Shown piece after piece: positions 47,086-60,177 of a stretch of DNA of 64,000 nt (position 1 is the stretch's first letter; every line of letters begins with the position of its first letter). The notes under the pieces were generated by a model that was not told the origin of the DNA, made no database searches, and saw only the letters and a list, made by a program, of their open reading frames with translations. Both the position numbers and the translations under genes were made by a program. This stretch comes from Multifurca ochricompacta (lineage: Eukaryota; Basidiomycota; Agaricomycetes; Russulales; Russulaceae). The DNA lies in the NCBI GenBank assembly GCA_022496185.1, contig WTXG01000036.1:62001-126000 (forward strand), in the 5' to 3' direction.

Positions 47086-49995
47086 ATGACACCAGAGGAT
47101 ACACCCCTTTCAATCTTCACTATTCCGACTCTTCCTCAACCATCAAACCACCATTTCTGTCATACGACCCGCATCGTAGCGCGCACACCCCTTTGGTCAT
47201 CGACAATGGCTCAACCAGCTTGAGATTTGGCTTCTCCTCCTCCTCGACCCCTCAGGTCGTGCCCAACATAGTCTCAAAGTATAAGGAACGCAAAGCAGGG
47301 AAACAACTTCTTCTCTTTGGTGATACGATAGACGCAGAGGGGGGTGCGCGCTCCCAAGCTAAGACCCCATGGGAAGGCGACGTTCTGCTTAACTTTGACG
47401 CCTTAGTGAGTGTTGCTTCACTCGAGATAAAACTCCGAGGTCGCCTTACCCGTCAATCATGAGTAGGAGCATGCGTTAGATTACGTCTTCATCCACCTTG
47501 GTGTTGACACCTCGACAGTCGACCATCCTGTGATCATGACTGAACGTCTGGCGTCCCCGCTACACTCACGAGCTCGTGTGTCCCTTTCTCCTTGGGCGTC
47601 CTCATCCTTATCTTCATTTCAGTAACTTCCGAGCTCATGTTCGAGCTCTACTCGGTACCTTCTCTCACATATGCCGTCGACGCCGTTCTTTCCTTCTATC
47701 ACAATATCCTCCCCACGCCACCATCCTCCTTTCTCGCCGCTAGCGGTCTTGCCATATCATTTAACGCTGCGTCCACTTCCGTCATCCCCATCCTGAACGG
47801 AAAAGGCATCATGAGCCAAGCTAAAAGGTGCACATTCTCCTTGTTCGTTCGCTCGACTATTTCATCGACCCAAGTCATTCAGGATTCCATGGGGGTCCCA
47901 GCAAGCGTCCGAATACCTCCTCAAACTCATTCAACTCAAATACCCGACTTTCTCAACCAGAATAACAGCAGCTCATACTAACGTCAGTACTTGCTTCCTG
48001 CTTATCCTCGCTTACCCCTACCGACGCGCCCCATCAGTGGATGTTGCACACCTTTTGCGAGATGTCCTCGGACTACACCGCGCTTCTCCGGCGCTTGCGT
48101 GACCCAGAGCAGTTGCGCCGTGTAGAGCGCATCGTACAGTTTCCATTTGTCCTGCCTGCTGCAGACGATCGCACAGAGGAGGAGATCGCCCGAGCGGCTG
48201 AAAAACGGCGCGAGCAGGGAAAAAAATTGCAAGAAATGGCTGCCAAAGCACGTCTTGACAAGGTACTCTGATCAATCTAACTTTAATTATTCAGCTCATA
48301 ACAGAATAAACGTGACGGACAGCTCGTTCAGAAGGAGAGCGACTTGCAGTACCTGACAAACCTGAAAGAGCGTAAAGCAGAGGAGACACGACGGGAGTGG
48401 CAAGTGTGTCTTACATTCCTTTTTCTTCTTACCTTTTAACTTTCTCATATGAGTTTCTGGTTGCAGAATATACTCCAGTCAGAAGGTTTCAATGACGACG
48501 CTGCCCTTGACCAGGCCATTAAAAAGCTCGAAGCTGATTTAAGAAGGACGCGGAAGAAAGCCGCCAACGACGGTGATGACGTCATGGTAAGTCATCTATC
48601 TTTATCCCTATCCCCCGCAGCTAGGCTGACTGGCCTTTGTCATAGGAAGAACCACCTTTCCCGCTAGTCGACACACCAGATGACCAGGTGCGCTGTACAG
48701 GGCGAACGTTGAAAGGAACATCACATGACCATTAATCACATAGCTCGATGAAGAGAGTCTCAAGGAGAAGAAGAAACAAAAACTTCTCAAAGCCGGATTC
48801 GAAGCGCGAGCCCGTGCACGGCGCGAGAAGGAAAAGGCACTAGAGGAGCGCGCTGCTGAGGAGCGCAAGGAAGGCAAGGAACGAGCCGCAGACCCGTCTG
48901 CGTGGGTTGCGCGAGTCCGTGCCGAGCACGCCTCTGTGATGGAACGCATCAAGGAGCGTAATAGACGGAAAGCAGCTTTAGGTGACCGCAAGAGCGCGGC
49001 GGCACAGGCACGAATGAAAAATATCGCCAGCCTTGCCGCTGATGAGCGCGTCGGAAAAAAACGACGGAAAGGAGGCGGGGGTACGTGTCTCTGACGTGTT
49101 CTGTTAGTTTGTTTGTTCATCTCGTTCTGTGTAGAGGATATGTTCGGTGCAGATGATGAGGACTGGGCAATCTATCGAAAGATTGTGCGTATCCTAATGC
49201 GCGTTTGTTGTGACCGTGTCACCTGAAGAACCCTCTTTCGCAGAACACTGCAGCCGTGTCGTCCGATGAAGAGGAAGACTTTACGCAACTACAGGCCGTC
49301 GAGCAGAAGCTCCTCACGCACGACCCAACCTTCGGGATTGAGCAAACACACGCCGCGCTGTCATCCCAGCGTTCAGCGTTCATGTCCGCCTTCCGGCCGC
49401 AGTACGTGGAAGGCGATGTCGAAGGTATGCCTCCTTTGTTCGTTTTTGGGTGATGACAAAGGTACCGGTGATCTGACAACTCGCGGCGTTTTACAACAGG
49501 TCGTGCACGGATCCACCTGAGCACCGAACGCTGGCGCGTGTGTGAGACTTGGTTCGCGCCAAGCATGGCGGGCGTGGACAGTGCTGGTCTTGGCGAAGTA
49601 CTGCAGAACGTTCTTGCTTCTTTCTCACTCGCCGACCGCGGGCATCTCGTTCAGGTGCGCATGCCTTCCCTCCTTCCCCCACACCCTTTCTCCGTCACAA
49701 TGGCTCACCACTCCTCTCTTTGAATCAGAACGTCTTCCTCACAGGTGCACCAGCACAAATGCCTGGCCTGGCCGACCGTCTGCATGCGACGCTGCGACCG
49801 ATCCTCCCACCTGAGATGCCACTCCGCATCGTGCGTGCTGCAGACCCGTCGATGGACGCGTGGCGTGGGATGGCTGCGTTCGCCCAGACCGAGGAATTCG
49901 CGCGCGTGGGAGTGAGCAAGGCCGAGTATGATGAATGGGGTGGAGAGCGTGTGCGCCGGTGGTGGGGTGGTAACTGGAACGCGAGTGTGCTGTGA
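47086..49995 (+). CDS. ARP5: Actin-related protein 5 (INO80 complex), with an apparent single-base frameshift near the start
   Basis: Subunit of the nuclear INO80 chromatin remodeller. Thirteen exons: 47086-47405, 47467-47575, 47623-47827, 47883-47982, 48038-48262, 48305-48403, 48467-48586, 48646-48687, 48744-49080, 49135-49184, 49244-49424, 49500-49654 and 49729-49995. They total 2210 nt, one short of 737 codons. The N-terminus MTPEDTPLSIFTIPTLP and the actin phosphate loop TPLVIDNGSTSLRFGF are in different frames, and the 100 bases between them have no possible intron. One base is missing between about 47138 and 47190, possibly in the TTT near 47153. Later motifs are intact: VIMTERLASPLHSR, SELMFELYSVPS, WGSQQASEYLLKL, a long charged coiled coil typical of ARP5 (48100-49080), ERWRVCETWF and FLTGAPAQMPG. 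The final stretch is the conserved actin-fold C-terminus. The length (about 736 residues) suits the family. Confidence 0.92.
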
Positions 49996-51722
49996 AACGT
50001 AGCGTGGCAGATCTATCCTGGCTCTCATTAAGCTGTGACCTTGCATGCATGGTTGAGAGCGAAGCGGGGTCAGAGGCCGAGGCCGAGGTGATGCGTGATG
50101 CCATGAGACATGGCCATTGGGTAGGAGCTACGGAGGCTCCTAGGCCGGAGAGGTTGGGCTAGTATACAGTGATTTGGGCGGACATTACCGGTGCAGGGTT
50201 GGTCGTTGCCAAGTTGTTGTATTCAGAGAATGCCTTTAGAAGGTTTCTGGGCCAATTTCAAAATAATGATATGGTTCACTTGATAATAATTGAGTAGTCA
50301 TTGCCAACGTTAAAGTTAAACACTCCTACCTACACTCGAGCCTGCCAGCACACACCTCTGTCTCTAAGCATCTAAAAATAATTAGTGTATTAGGCAATAC
50401 CTACTCATCCTTAGAAATTGCGCATCAAGCAATATATCACTTAAACGATCTATCTATATCAAGGTAGAACTGGTAGCAAGGGCAGATTTGCTCTCAACAG
50501 TGTCCTAAGCGCCAATGGCCTTGTGCCACGGAAGGAGACGGGGGTTCACGAGTAGACGAACGGATCGTTATGAACCCGTAGGTGTGCCAAGTCGTGCATT
50601 CCCGGATAGTAAAGAACAAAGGTCTCCCTCTTCGTCCGCAATAGATACAAAGTTATGACTGTCGCAACGAGTTAAGGTCCATCCAGCCTGGAAGGAATCT
50701 CCCTGAGAACTGAGTGAGTGGTTCAAGCAGGTGCCGATCAGGCAACCTCGAGTTGATCGTTTCCGTGAAGTGTACGTCAGTCGTAGATGATGACAATAGT
50801 AAAGTCCGCGTCCTGGATCGTCTTAAAGGTAAAGTTTCCATAGTGCCTCTGTTGGTCGTAAACACTGGATGACGATGTGAGCCATAAACAAGTTACATGA
50901 CCTTTCGGCACGTCCACTTGTCAGCTCAGAGCGCTAAATAGGCATCCGGAAAATGTCAAGAGCGTCTCTACTTGTCGGCGGTGGATCCTACATAGCACAA
51001 AAGTCGGAGTGATCATGACGGCCAGGGGCAATCAAAAGGAAATGACTAATACCTGGTTTCTGATACCGTACCCTGACCTTCATGACAACACACACGCATT
51101 GAAGACATCTTGCATGGCATCCCTCTTCCCTTCTTCGTTCTTCAGCTGAAGGATTACTGGCAAGGAGGGGTCACTACCAGTAGTGACACTGCCGAGCAAC
51201 AAGTCAAGTCCACATAGATTTAACAATGACACGGAGCTTGGAGCTTGGAAGGAAGTAAGAGCAGTACTCTGAATAATTGACGATGTTCAGTTGTTGTCAA
51301 GTCGTGAAATGATCCCCCGCCTGCTGAGATGATTCCCACCAGTGGGTGGTCCTTAAGACTGTGACTGTGGCAAGGATTACTCTTACTAGGTCGCCTCTTC
51401 CCGAAACTCGGTAAACGTCTTCATTACCCCCAGAGAAGCACTTTTCAAACATCTTTTTGTTTTAGATAGAGGGTTCAGGTTTGTTTCACAATGACATGAA
51501 CTCAAACCTAGAAATTCACGTCTTTCATGACCCCCCTCCTCTTTGCATATAAGAGCAAGCACAAAAGCCAATTTTTCTAGCGCTCGCTCACTTCTCTCTC
51601 CCACGAAGGCTTATTTGGGGGCTAGCATTTGCGGCCAACTAAATTCCTTTCTTGCACAATATAACAGTCGGTGGCACCACTTGTTCTCATCTTCAACGAC
51701 ACGATTTCTTTAGTGTGATCGC
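49996..51722. other. Intergenic region, no supportable gene
   Basis: About 1.7 kb between ARP5 and the plus-strand helicase gene. Only short frames occur. A minus-strand patch at 50880-50560 reads as fragments in two frames and might be a decayed small gene, but I recognise no family. The last ~350 bases should hold the helicase promoter. Confidence 0.5.
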
Positions 51723-54700
51723 ATGAAACGTTCCCGTATACAGTCTCAAACACCGTCTGTGCCGAAAGACATCGTCAATTCAGAATGGTTTCAGCCGGAA
51801 CGATTGAGGGATTTAGATGATGATGCCCTCCATGTGGCACTTCAGTCAATTCAACGATATGTTCGACAAGATACCCTCAGGTTTGTCTTCGAATGCGCTC
51901 TAGAGCGAAACGGGTGTATAGAGTTCCTCTTATCATGTAAGCCAAAACAACTTCTCGAGTACTACATTCCTGATCATACATCACCGCCGTCCTTGGTCCA
52001 TTGTCAGCCCTATCTCACGATAGTTTCTTCTATGTACTGAGTTGGATTAACGAAGTATTCCCAACCGACTTGGACAACTATTCTGCGAACTCCCTTTATG
52101 CCAGGATCCTTTCGACTATTTCCGTATCACTTCTCTTTCTTCAGTATCCGAACGAGGATGACCGACCAGAGGACTTGGGCTCGTCTCATCAATACGTAGT
52201 TCTCTCAAGCTCTGCGCTTGAATCCCTTGTGTCCGCCATTCAAGGGTCCTGGTCGGAAGTTGACGCAGCCACGTTGGATGAGGAAGCACTTCCGGTAGTC
52301 ACGCGAAAGAAAGCCTCTCAAAAGGCACGAAAATATGCCAAAAGCATTCGGAAAACAAGCAAGCCGGTCGACTCAGCACCATTCAGGTCTCTCCAACTTG
52401 ACGTACCCGCGTCCTCGGACGAGGCGAGGGAAATGGCACTTGGGATTCTTGCAAAGCAAAGGGAAATACTTATCGTGATTATTCTGCATCATTCAACTTC
52501 CTTCGCCTTGACCTACTCTTTCTTACAGACATATCTTTGCCTATTTCGCCTTGAATCTCTTTCAGAGGTACTCAAGAGAAATTATATCCCCTCCCTCTCC
52601 ATCGAAGCTACTGCCCAAGATCATGGCGCCCTTACAGTCAACTTGTCCGACCAAATTACTGAGACACCAGTGGAAGTCCCTGCCGTTTATCCCCAGGTTC
52701 AGCCGATGAGAGCCGCGCTGTATTTTGACAGCGCTGAGGGGTTCGGCCAGTGGCGGATTCTGATCTCAGGCAGAGCGAACCGCAATCTTCGTCAGCTAAG
52801 GAACAAGGACATTACGCTCTTTAAAATCACGCTCAAGAAGATTAGGTACTCATTCACCATTCCTCCTTTTTTTCTAAGGAAATCATCTAACTTGAAGATC
52901 TTTGTAGGGAACTGTCCAACGGCCACTTCTCGGATGACAATCAGAAGCGGCTGACGGGCGCGAACATCCTAATTCCAATCTATGAGGCAAAGATGACGCG
53001 CGATTCGCGGCTGGTTGTAGGTGTTGTAACACGTCATACAGACTTTCCAAACTCATGAAAAAGTGTAGTATCAAGTGGATTGCGTCCCGGATTATGATAG
53101 TCAGGTAGGCGTCTCCAGCCTTCGTCCCGACCTTTTAGTGCTAATACCCTACCACCCTAGGTCGAGTGCCAAGGTGCGATTCGATAGGTCAGTTGACCCA
53201 TACGCGCTTAAATTGTTATGCACAGCCATCAAAGTGTTCGGAATATATACCCATGCCCAGATAAACAAACATCTATGGGATAATATGGGCTACCAACTCT
53301 CACACAAGGGGAGAGAGTACCTGAGACGGTGTGTGTCCTTTGCATGGGACCTTTGTTCTGCCCGAATTACCGCATGACAGTTGCACGTTCCGTGCCGAAC
53401 CAGTACACAAGGGGGATAAAGTTGTACCTCCTGCTTCGTTCCCCGCAGTGCCACCTTCCGACCTGAAGGCGACCTCCGAAGAGCTTCCCATTATCAGTGA
53501 TGATGTGCGAGAAGAGGTTTGTCAGGATCTAACAGTTTCTGGCTACTTGCTTATCTCAGTTCTTAAGCTCCACGAAATACTTGTGTTAGCTCACTCCTCC
53601 AAAAGGAAGTCATAGATCCGCTGACTATCGCTCATAGACTCGAAAAATTTGTTGTATTCTCACAAGTGGGTTCTTCTCGTCAGGTCTGATAGATAGCGCC
53701 GCTTACAACTAATTCGCCATCAGGCACTACTTAAGAGTACTGGGTCCACCTTCTTGACCGGGTTCTTTGATACAAACATCTCCTGAACAGGTATCTTAGC
53801 GGACCAGGAGGCCATTTATGTCTTTCAAGTATCGTAAGTCCCATTAATTATATCTCGAATAAGTTTCATATTATTCATTCTGCAGCCCTCACGAGCAAGA
53901 GATTATTGAGCACGCCCACTCGTGCTTCGTCCAGGGGCGTAGTGGCACAGGGTAGGAATCACTATGCCTTCTATATCAAATCTTACTGGGAAATTTAGGA
54001 AAACTACGACCATGCTCTTAAAATGTTGGGCATTGAAAACTCTTGGCAACAAAATCGCGAATTGAGACCTGAACGCCCACGCCAACTTTTTGTCACACAG
54101 TCAAGAATGCTTGCGGACAAGGTCGAAGAGTATTTTATCAAGCTCCTTCAATCACTCGTCCCCGCATCCCAAACCCAAAGCGGAATTTCTGATCTACTGG
54201 AAAGGCAGAAGAACAGGGAGGAAGCGGGGTTGGTAGACCAAGACGAGGCTGCCAATTGGCGTGACGATCTCCCTCGAAGATTCAGCGAACTAAGTGACTC
54301 TCATTTCCCTATGTTCATCACTTCGACAAAGTGGGATTTGTCTCTGCTTCTCATTTTTCACCGGGGCCAACTTTCTCATCATTAGTTGTCTGCGATGATC
54401 GAAGCGGATATGGACCACCCTTCGAGCATCGCTACTGAAGAAAATCCTGGGCCAGATCAAGAAGCGGTGTCTAGCGAGTATATGCTACAGAGACGGAAAT
54501 CATTCATATCGTTTGACGTTTTCCGGGAGGAGTACTGGGCACATTTTCCTCAGCTTATCAAAGGCCTAGGTCCGCTCTGTCTACTCTACTTAGCCGTGAC
54601 GAACCCCTCATCTCTCTTTTGTTCGGCAGATGTCTCGCTCGTCTTCAGTGAATTCCTGGGTATTACTAATGCTGCCTCTTACTGTCACTCGCTGCTTTGT

Positions 54701-57700
54701 TTGTTAACAATCCTTTCCCAGGCGTTATTAAGGGCTCTGAAATGACTCTTGACATGGAGAGTCATTTCCTTGATCATGATACTTATTTGAATCTCAGCAC
54801 GCGGACTCAGGCTACATTTTCAAGCAAACGCAAGGAGATATACACTCTATTCGAAACCTATCTGAAGATGAAGCGTGACCGCAGAGAGTATGATGCCGCG
54901 GACCGGTGAGTGTCGTAATGCTCTTATTTCATACCCTGGTTCTTAATAATATGGTTGAAAGAACGCATGCAATCCTCCATAGTGTGGCGCAGCATGGCAT
55001 GAAAGGTCAAAAGATAGACTTCTTGTTCGCCTTCCCTCGTTATCCTTGTTGTAGATTTCATGACCTCGAAACAGATACGTTGACGAAGTCCAAGACAATA
55101 TGCTGATTGACGCCAAGCGTGAGCATCTTTCGGCTCCTATTAGCATCAAATGTGCTTAGCGCCCGCATAGTCCTTAGGGCCATCTGCCGCAACCCAAATG
55201 GTCAATTTTGGGCGGGGGACACTGCGCAAACGATCTCCGTCGGCAGTTCTTTCCGTTTCGACGATCTTAAAGCTTTTTTGTATCGCAATGAGGTAAGTGA
55301 CTCTCGTACTTGTCAACTCATATGTTGCGAACCAGATCTGGAAACTTTAGGAACAATTGAAGCACCAGTTCGCTCAAATGATTGTGCCCCGTCAGCCCAA
55401 GTCTTTCCAACTTGCCACCAACTTCCGCTCGCACGGGGGCATAGTGAAATGCGCGCACTCAATTATCGTGCTCATCACGAGGTTCTGGCCTTACGCGATC
55501 GACATCTTGCCGGAGGAGAAAGGGATCGTCGATGGAATAAAGCCCGTCTTCTTCAGTGGCTGGGATCAAGATAATGTCCGATACGAATCATTTCTTTTCG
55601 GCACAGCGTCAGTATGCCCTCGTCCTCTCAGCGTCTTCCTTTAATATGCTTTGACAGTGGACATCACATCGAATTTGGAGCACACCAATGTATTCTGGTG
55701 CGGAATGAAGCTGCAAAGGAGAAGTTCCGGGAACAAGTTGGCGATATTGGTCTGATTATGTGCGGCTTCTCGTCATAGATCAATAGTTTGTTGCGCTAAT
55801 TGCGCATAGGACCCTTTACGAGAGCAAGGGGTTAGAATTCAATGACGTACGTTCGTCCTCAGACGACTTTGCGTTCCGAGATAACGAGGATTTCCAGGTT
55901 CTTATCTACAACTTCTTCGAGGACTCAAGTGTTGACGTCGCCCAATGGCGTGTTGTTCTCAACGCAATCGACCGCTCTCAGCGTGAAAAGAACCCCGCTC
56001 CGACTTTCGATGAGATTCGCCACGCAGGGGTTTGTGCAGAAGTGCGCCGACTTCGTCGGTTCCGTTCACGCGCCTGATTCATTACAATTAGTTGAAATTC
56101 CTCTACGTCGCTATCACGAGAGCCAGAAAGCATTGTTGGATTTTCGATCGCTCCAAGACGGCTGAGCCTATGAGGGTAAGAGTCACTTACTCTTCCAAGA
56201 GCGATCCACTCAGCCGCTCCAGATATATTGGTCCTCGGGGAGTCTCGTTCAAAATTGCACCCCAGGCACTGATGTACCCCAACTTGCTGTATCCTCGACT
56301 CCCGAAGAATGGGCTAAGATGGCCAAGACGCTATTTTCGCACAAGAGATACTTTCAAGCCATGCACAGCTACGAACGCGCAGGGATGGTTCGCGAGAAAG
56401 CCATTGCTCACGCGTATCATTTTCGTGAGCTGGCGCGTGGTATTCCTGTCCGTAACCACTCGGGAAACAATGAACGACGGAATGCATACACCAAGGTTGC
56501 CGAGGCGTTCTTAGCCTCCGCACAAGTGGCAACTATTTCCCGGGAACGAAGCGAGTATTACCGCATCGCGGCTGAGGCATTTGTAGTTTTGGAAGATCAC
56601 GCGAAGGCAGCGCAGGCGTTCGAGAAAGCCTCGAAGTTTACGGAGGCAGCTCAGCACTATCGCCATGCGGGGATGTTCGATGAAACGGTCTCGGTCATCA
56701 AATGTCATGGCGATGCCATGGACTCTGTAGTTGCAAGCAAGCTCACCGATGTGGCAAGATATTATTATCTTCAAGAAGGGAATTTCAAGTGCGTCCCCTT
56801 TTCTCCACCCACATTCCTTCACCACGGCTTACATGAGTCTGTAGGAAAGCATCGAGCCTGTTTTCTGACACAGAGGAAGAGCTGGAATTTGTCAGGGACT
56901 GTGATCTTGACATAGCGGAAGTCAAAATCCTTGTTGGGCGAAGCAGGTTCATTGAAGCTGCAGATCTTCATATTCGCGAGAACAGAACGCTTGACGCAGT
57001 TGAGGTTCTCCTTATGGACAAGACGTCGAAGGAAACAGCCCAGCGAGCATCCGAGAGCTTGCTTAGAGCCTTCTGGAACGTCCTTCCGTTCGGTGTACTG
57101 CCCAACCAGTTGAGCGACGGGTCTCGGACCAGCCTCAGAAGAGCCATGCTACTTTTAAATAAGCTTGACCTTTCTATTCTTGAGGAAAGGACTCAACGAG
57201 AGGTCAGATTTCATCCTCTCTTTGGCGTAGTCATCAACCGATCGATTGTTAGCTCCAAATGTTCACAGCTATCTACAAGGACGATATAGCTCAGTTGATG
57301 ACTCTTGGAACAAAGATTTTTCACTCAGATCAAAACAGACCCGCTGCTCTTCTCTGCTTTGACCACTTCTTCCGGGATCTGAGCGCGCAGGTCGACTCGG
57401 ACCTCCACGACACTGACGTTCAAACCCTTTCCAAGGCAAAAGCCATTCAGGACTACTCAGTTCTCGTTCAAGAGATCCTCTTTATCCTTGAACCATGGAC
57501 GAAACAAACCATCCAAAAACTTTTCTTATTCTCTGTACAGTCTGGGGGCCATGTATGCCTTCCCCGCGGAACATTTCTTTACGACTACCTTGGAAAGTCT
57601 CGACAACAGCTATCAAACGAAGATGTCATGGTAGGAGTGGGGAGCTTCCACAAAGCGTATCAATCTGCGCTTCGAGAACGAGTAAGGGAAAGACTCAACC

Positions 57701-60177
57701 CTTATTGCAGTAACTGCCTGTCTGTTCGTGTGTTTGACCCATGTGAAGCTGCCGTTATAGGCCGTTGTGACCGCACAGAGTGTCAGAGGCAGCACGTACT
57801 GGACCATGCGTGGTTTGAGAGGCGGTTGGAGTTCCACATGTTTCAGATTTTCATCTTGAATTCGCTCCGATTTTTCGAAGTAGGCCTCGGTTTCGAAGTT
57901 GAACTCGGCCAGTCTATTGCGCGGTTCGTCCTTGCACTTTCCAAACATTGAGTTGCACTTATTAAATGTTCTGAAGGAAATGGTTCGAACGATTCTATGA
58001 AGTCTTGAATCCAATACACTACGCCTTCGGATCTTTCACGAACATCACGCTCCATGCCAACCGGCAGACTTCGCAGACATTCCACTCGCTGAAAACCTAT
58101 TGGATTTGGCCCATGCTTAACAAGCTGGACCCCAATCTACATAAACGCAGGTTCATGACGACATTGCTGAGCTTGGCAGACCTGGGTTCGTTCATTGACG
58201 ACAAGGCGCTCGTCGAGCATGTCAACCGCACCCGTTTAGTCCAGAACCGCCCCCCATCTTGGTTAATGCCCGGCCAGAACGGGCATATAATCCTGGGACT
58301 GGTTGAGTTCTTACGTGGAAGCGAGAAAAGCAGTGTTCATGCCGGTGCAATGTTCATACAGTATGTCTATACTAATCCTGTCACGTTCTCTGCTTAACAA
58401 GATCCCATCCGTTTTCCCAGGCATATTCTCAACCAAAACATACCAGTCGAAATTACCGTGTTGTGCCGATTCCTGGAGCTTGTTGTGAGCTCGTTTGTCA
58501 TGGCGTCGGCATTGAATAGGATGGGATCGCTTCATGGCGTGACGCTTCCGCGTAGTTGGATCCTCAAGAATGTACAGCATCTTTACCGGGTGCAAAATAA
58601 AGACGCACACAATCAGGTAGCGTGGCAAATGACGAAGCCCTTCCAAGTTCTCTTGGAACGCGTTTACAGTGGCCATGACACCGGTGAGTTGAGGATAGGG
58701 AAGAGCCCGCCTACTTACTTAAACCAACCAGACCACCTCCAGTATCAGAACAAGCCGCTTCACTCTGTTCCGTTCGGGTTAGAAATATCGTTCTGGCGAG
58801 GTTGTACGTAATCGCAGAAATGACCACTTAAAACATAAAATGAAGTTTACTGACACAATGCACCTTAATCTAGATGCAGAATCATTTGTTTATGTGGGTT
58901 TTCCGGTCATTGGATGCAACAACGACGTTGCTCATAGGTTCATATTAGTCGGGTTCAATTTCGGAAGCCAGCCCAGAAGGGACCTCATCTTTGAATCGAT
59001 TACGTCCCTTCGGAGAAAAGATGGTACCAGGATGTTCTCTTCCCTTTACAGCCAGTTGGTTTGACTCCCCTTCATCCTGGAGGATACAGCTAAAGGAGAC
59101 CTAGATATGTCTACGCACAGCATTGGGGGCGGCTTGCTACTGTCGTTACCTCGTCGATCTCTCCAACACCGCTAGACGAGATGATAACTCTGATGGACGA
59201 ACGCAAGACGGCTATGCGCACTTTTTCTGGGGTCCGCCCAGTCAAGTTCAAGGACGTTGGTGACATCTCCCGGCAGCTCACCTTGGCTGCTGGCCCAGTG
59301 TCGACTCTGAACCCATCAGCTGCGCCTTTCGCTCCCAATCAGGCCCTCGTACCAGCGAATGACCTGGCCCTAGTTGAAAACACAGCAGATGAGGCGAATG
59401 AGGATGACACGATCCAGGAGGCCTCAAATGAGGAAGACACAGAACCTCCTGAAGATGCTGATGTTGCGGCAATTTTTGAGTCGATCGGGACTAAAATCAC
59501 GGCTATATCTGAAGAGGCTCAACGGGAGCAACATCGCGCGGCGAAGACATTGCAACACCGCTACCGTCGGCTCCTGGCCAGCCGTGCGCATCGGGTCGCA
59601 AACCCGGGACTGGGTTTAGCGAAAGCTCGACAAAACCAGTTTGAAGCCTTTGCACAAGAAGTAGACTCCATCGAATGGCCGAAAAAATCGCGCTATCGAC
59701 TTATTTTCCTAGGCGCTCTGCCTCATCTACTCGTCTGCCTTAGCCATTCCTGGTCAATAGTAATGGAAGAAAAGGGAACGGTGAAGCGGCGGCAAAGACA
59801 GAAGCAGGAACATCAAATAATCGAAGACCATATGAGGCGGCAATCGTATCTAAAGTGAGTGCATGGTTTGCTTGGATGAGTGAGGTTTGACTGACAAACA
59901 CCGGACACTACGATCCAGTACGATAATCAAACGCATAGAACCCCTCCAAACGCGTCTACAACCCCGATCGGATGTCCACAAGTGTCGAAACCTCAAGACT
60001 TTAGAAGTCGACGTGGAAAAAGTTTTGAAAATCCTCGATGAAATACCACGGGCAAAGGAGGAGCTGGCCTTTGACATGACAATGGCATGCGCGTGGAAGA
60101 GACACGTGAAGGAGGAATGGCAAAAGCGGAAAGTCGAGAAGCCAGAGTTGAATACCGATGACCTCGACGGTCTGTAA
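51723..60177 (+). CDS. Large UvrD-type superfamily 1 helicase with helical repeats (TRANK1-like)
   Basis: A predicted NTP-dependent helicase/translocase of roughly 2,200-2,300 residues. Splice junctions tested keep frame, e.g. the intron after 51938 (GTAAGC to CAG) and those around 52844, 53033, 53099, 53170, 53327 and 53951. The N-terminal ~600 residues are helical. Helicase motifs follow in order: Q-like SPHEQEIIEH; Walker A GRSGTGKTTT, split by an intron at 53952-53998; PRQLFVTQS; Walker B YVDEVQD (about 55080); GDTAQTIS (about 55220); NFRSHGG (about 55420); ESKGLEFND (about 55825); and VAITRAR (about 56105). TPR-like helical repeats occupy about 56300-56800. A large C-terminal region contains LPRSWILKN and an IQ-like AAKTLQHRYRRLLASR (about 59540), followed by a coiled-coil tail. 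Animal TRANK1 and similar proteins share the helicase type; the biological role in fungi is unknown to me. Its paralogue at 38.4-46.6 kb is inverted and degenerate. Confidence 0.88.

Noticed and set aside
48608..49120. 170-codon minus-strand ORF, Ser/Arg rich
   Set aside because: Antisense shadow of the ARP5 coiled-coil exon.
38431..60177. Transposon-encoded helicase (Helitron or similar) as source of the two helicase genes
   Set aside because: Motifs are UvrD-type SF1 with NFRSHGG and VAITRAR, not Pif1/Helitron Rep; no Rep-like HUH motif or element ends were seen.
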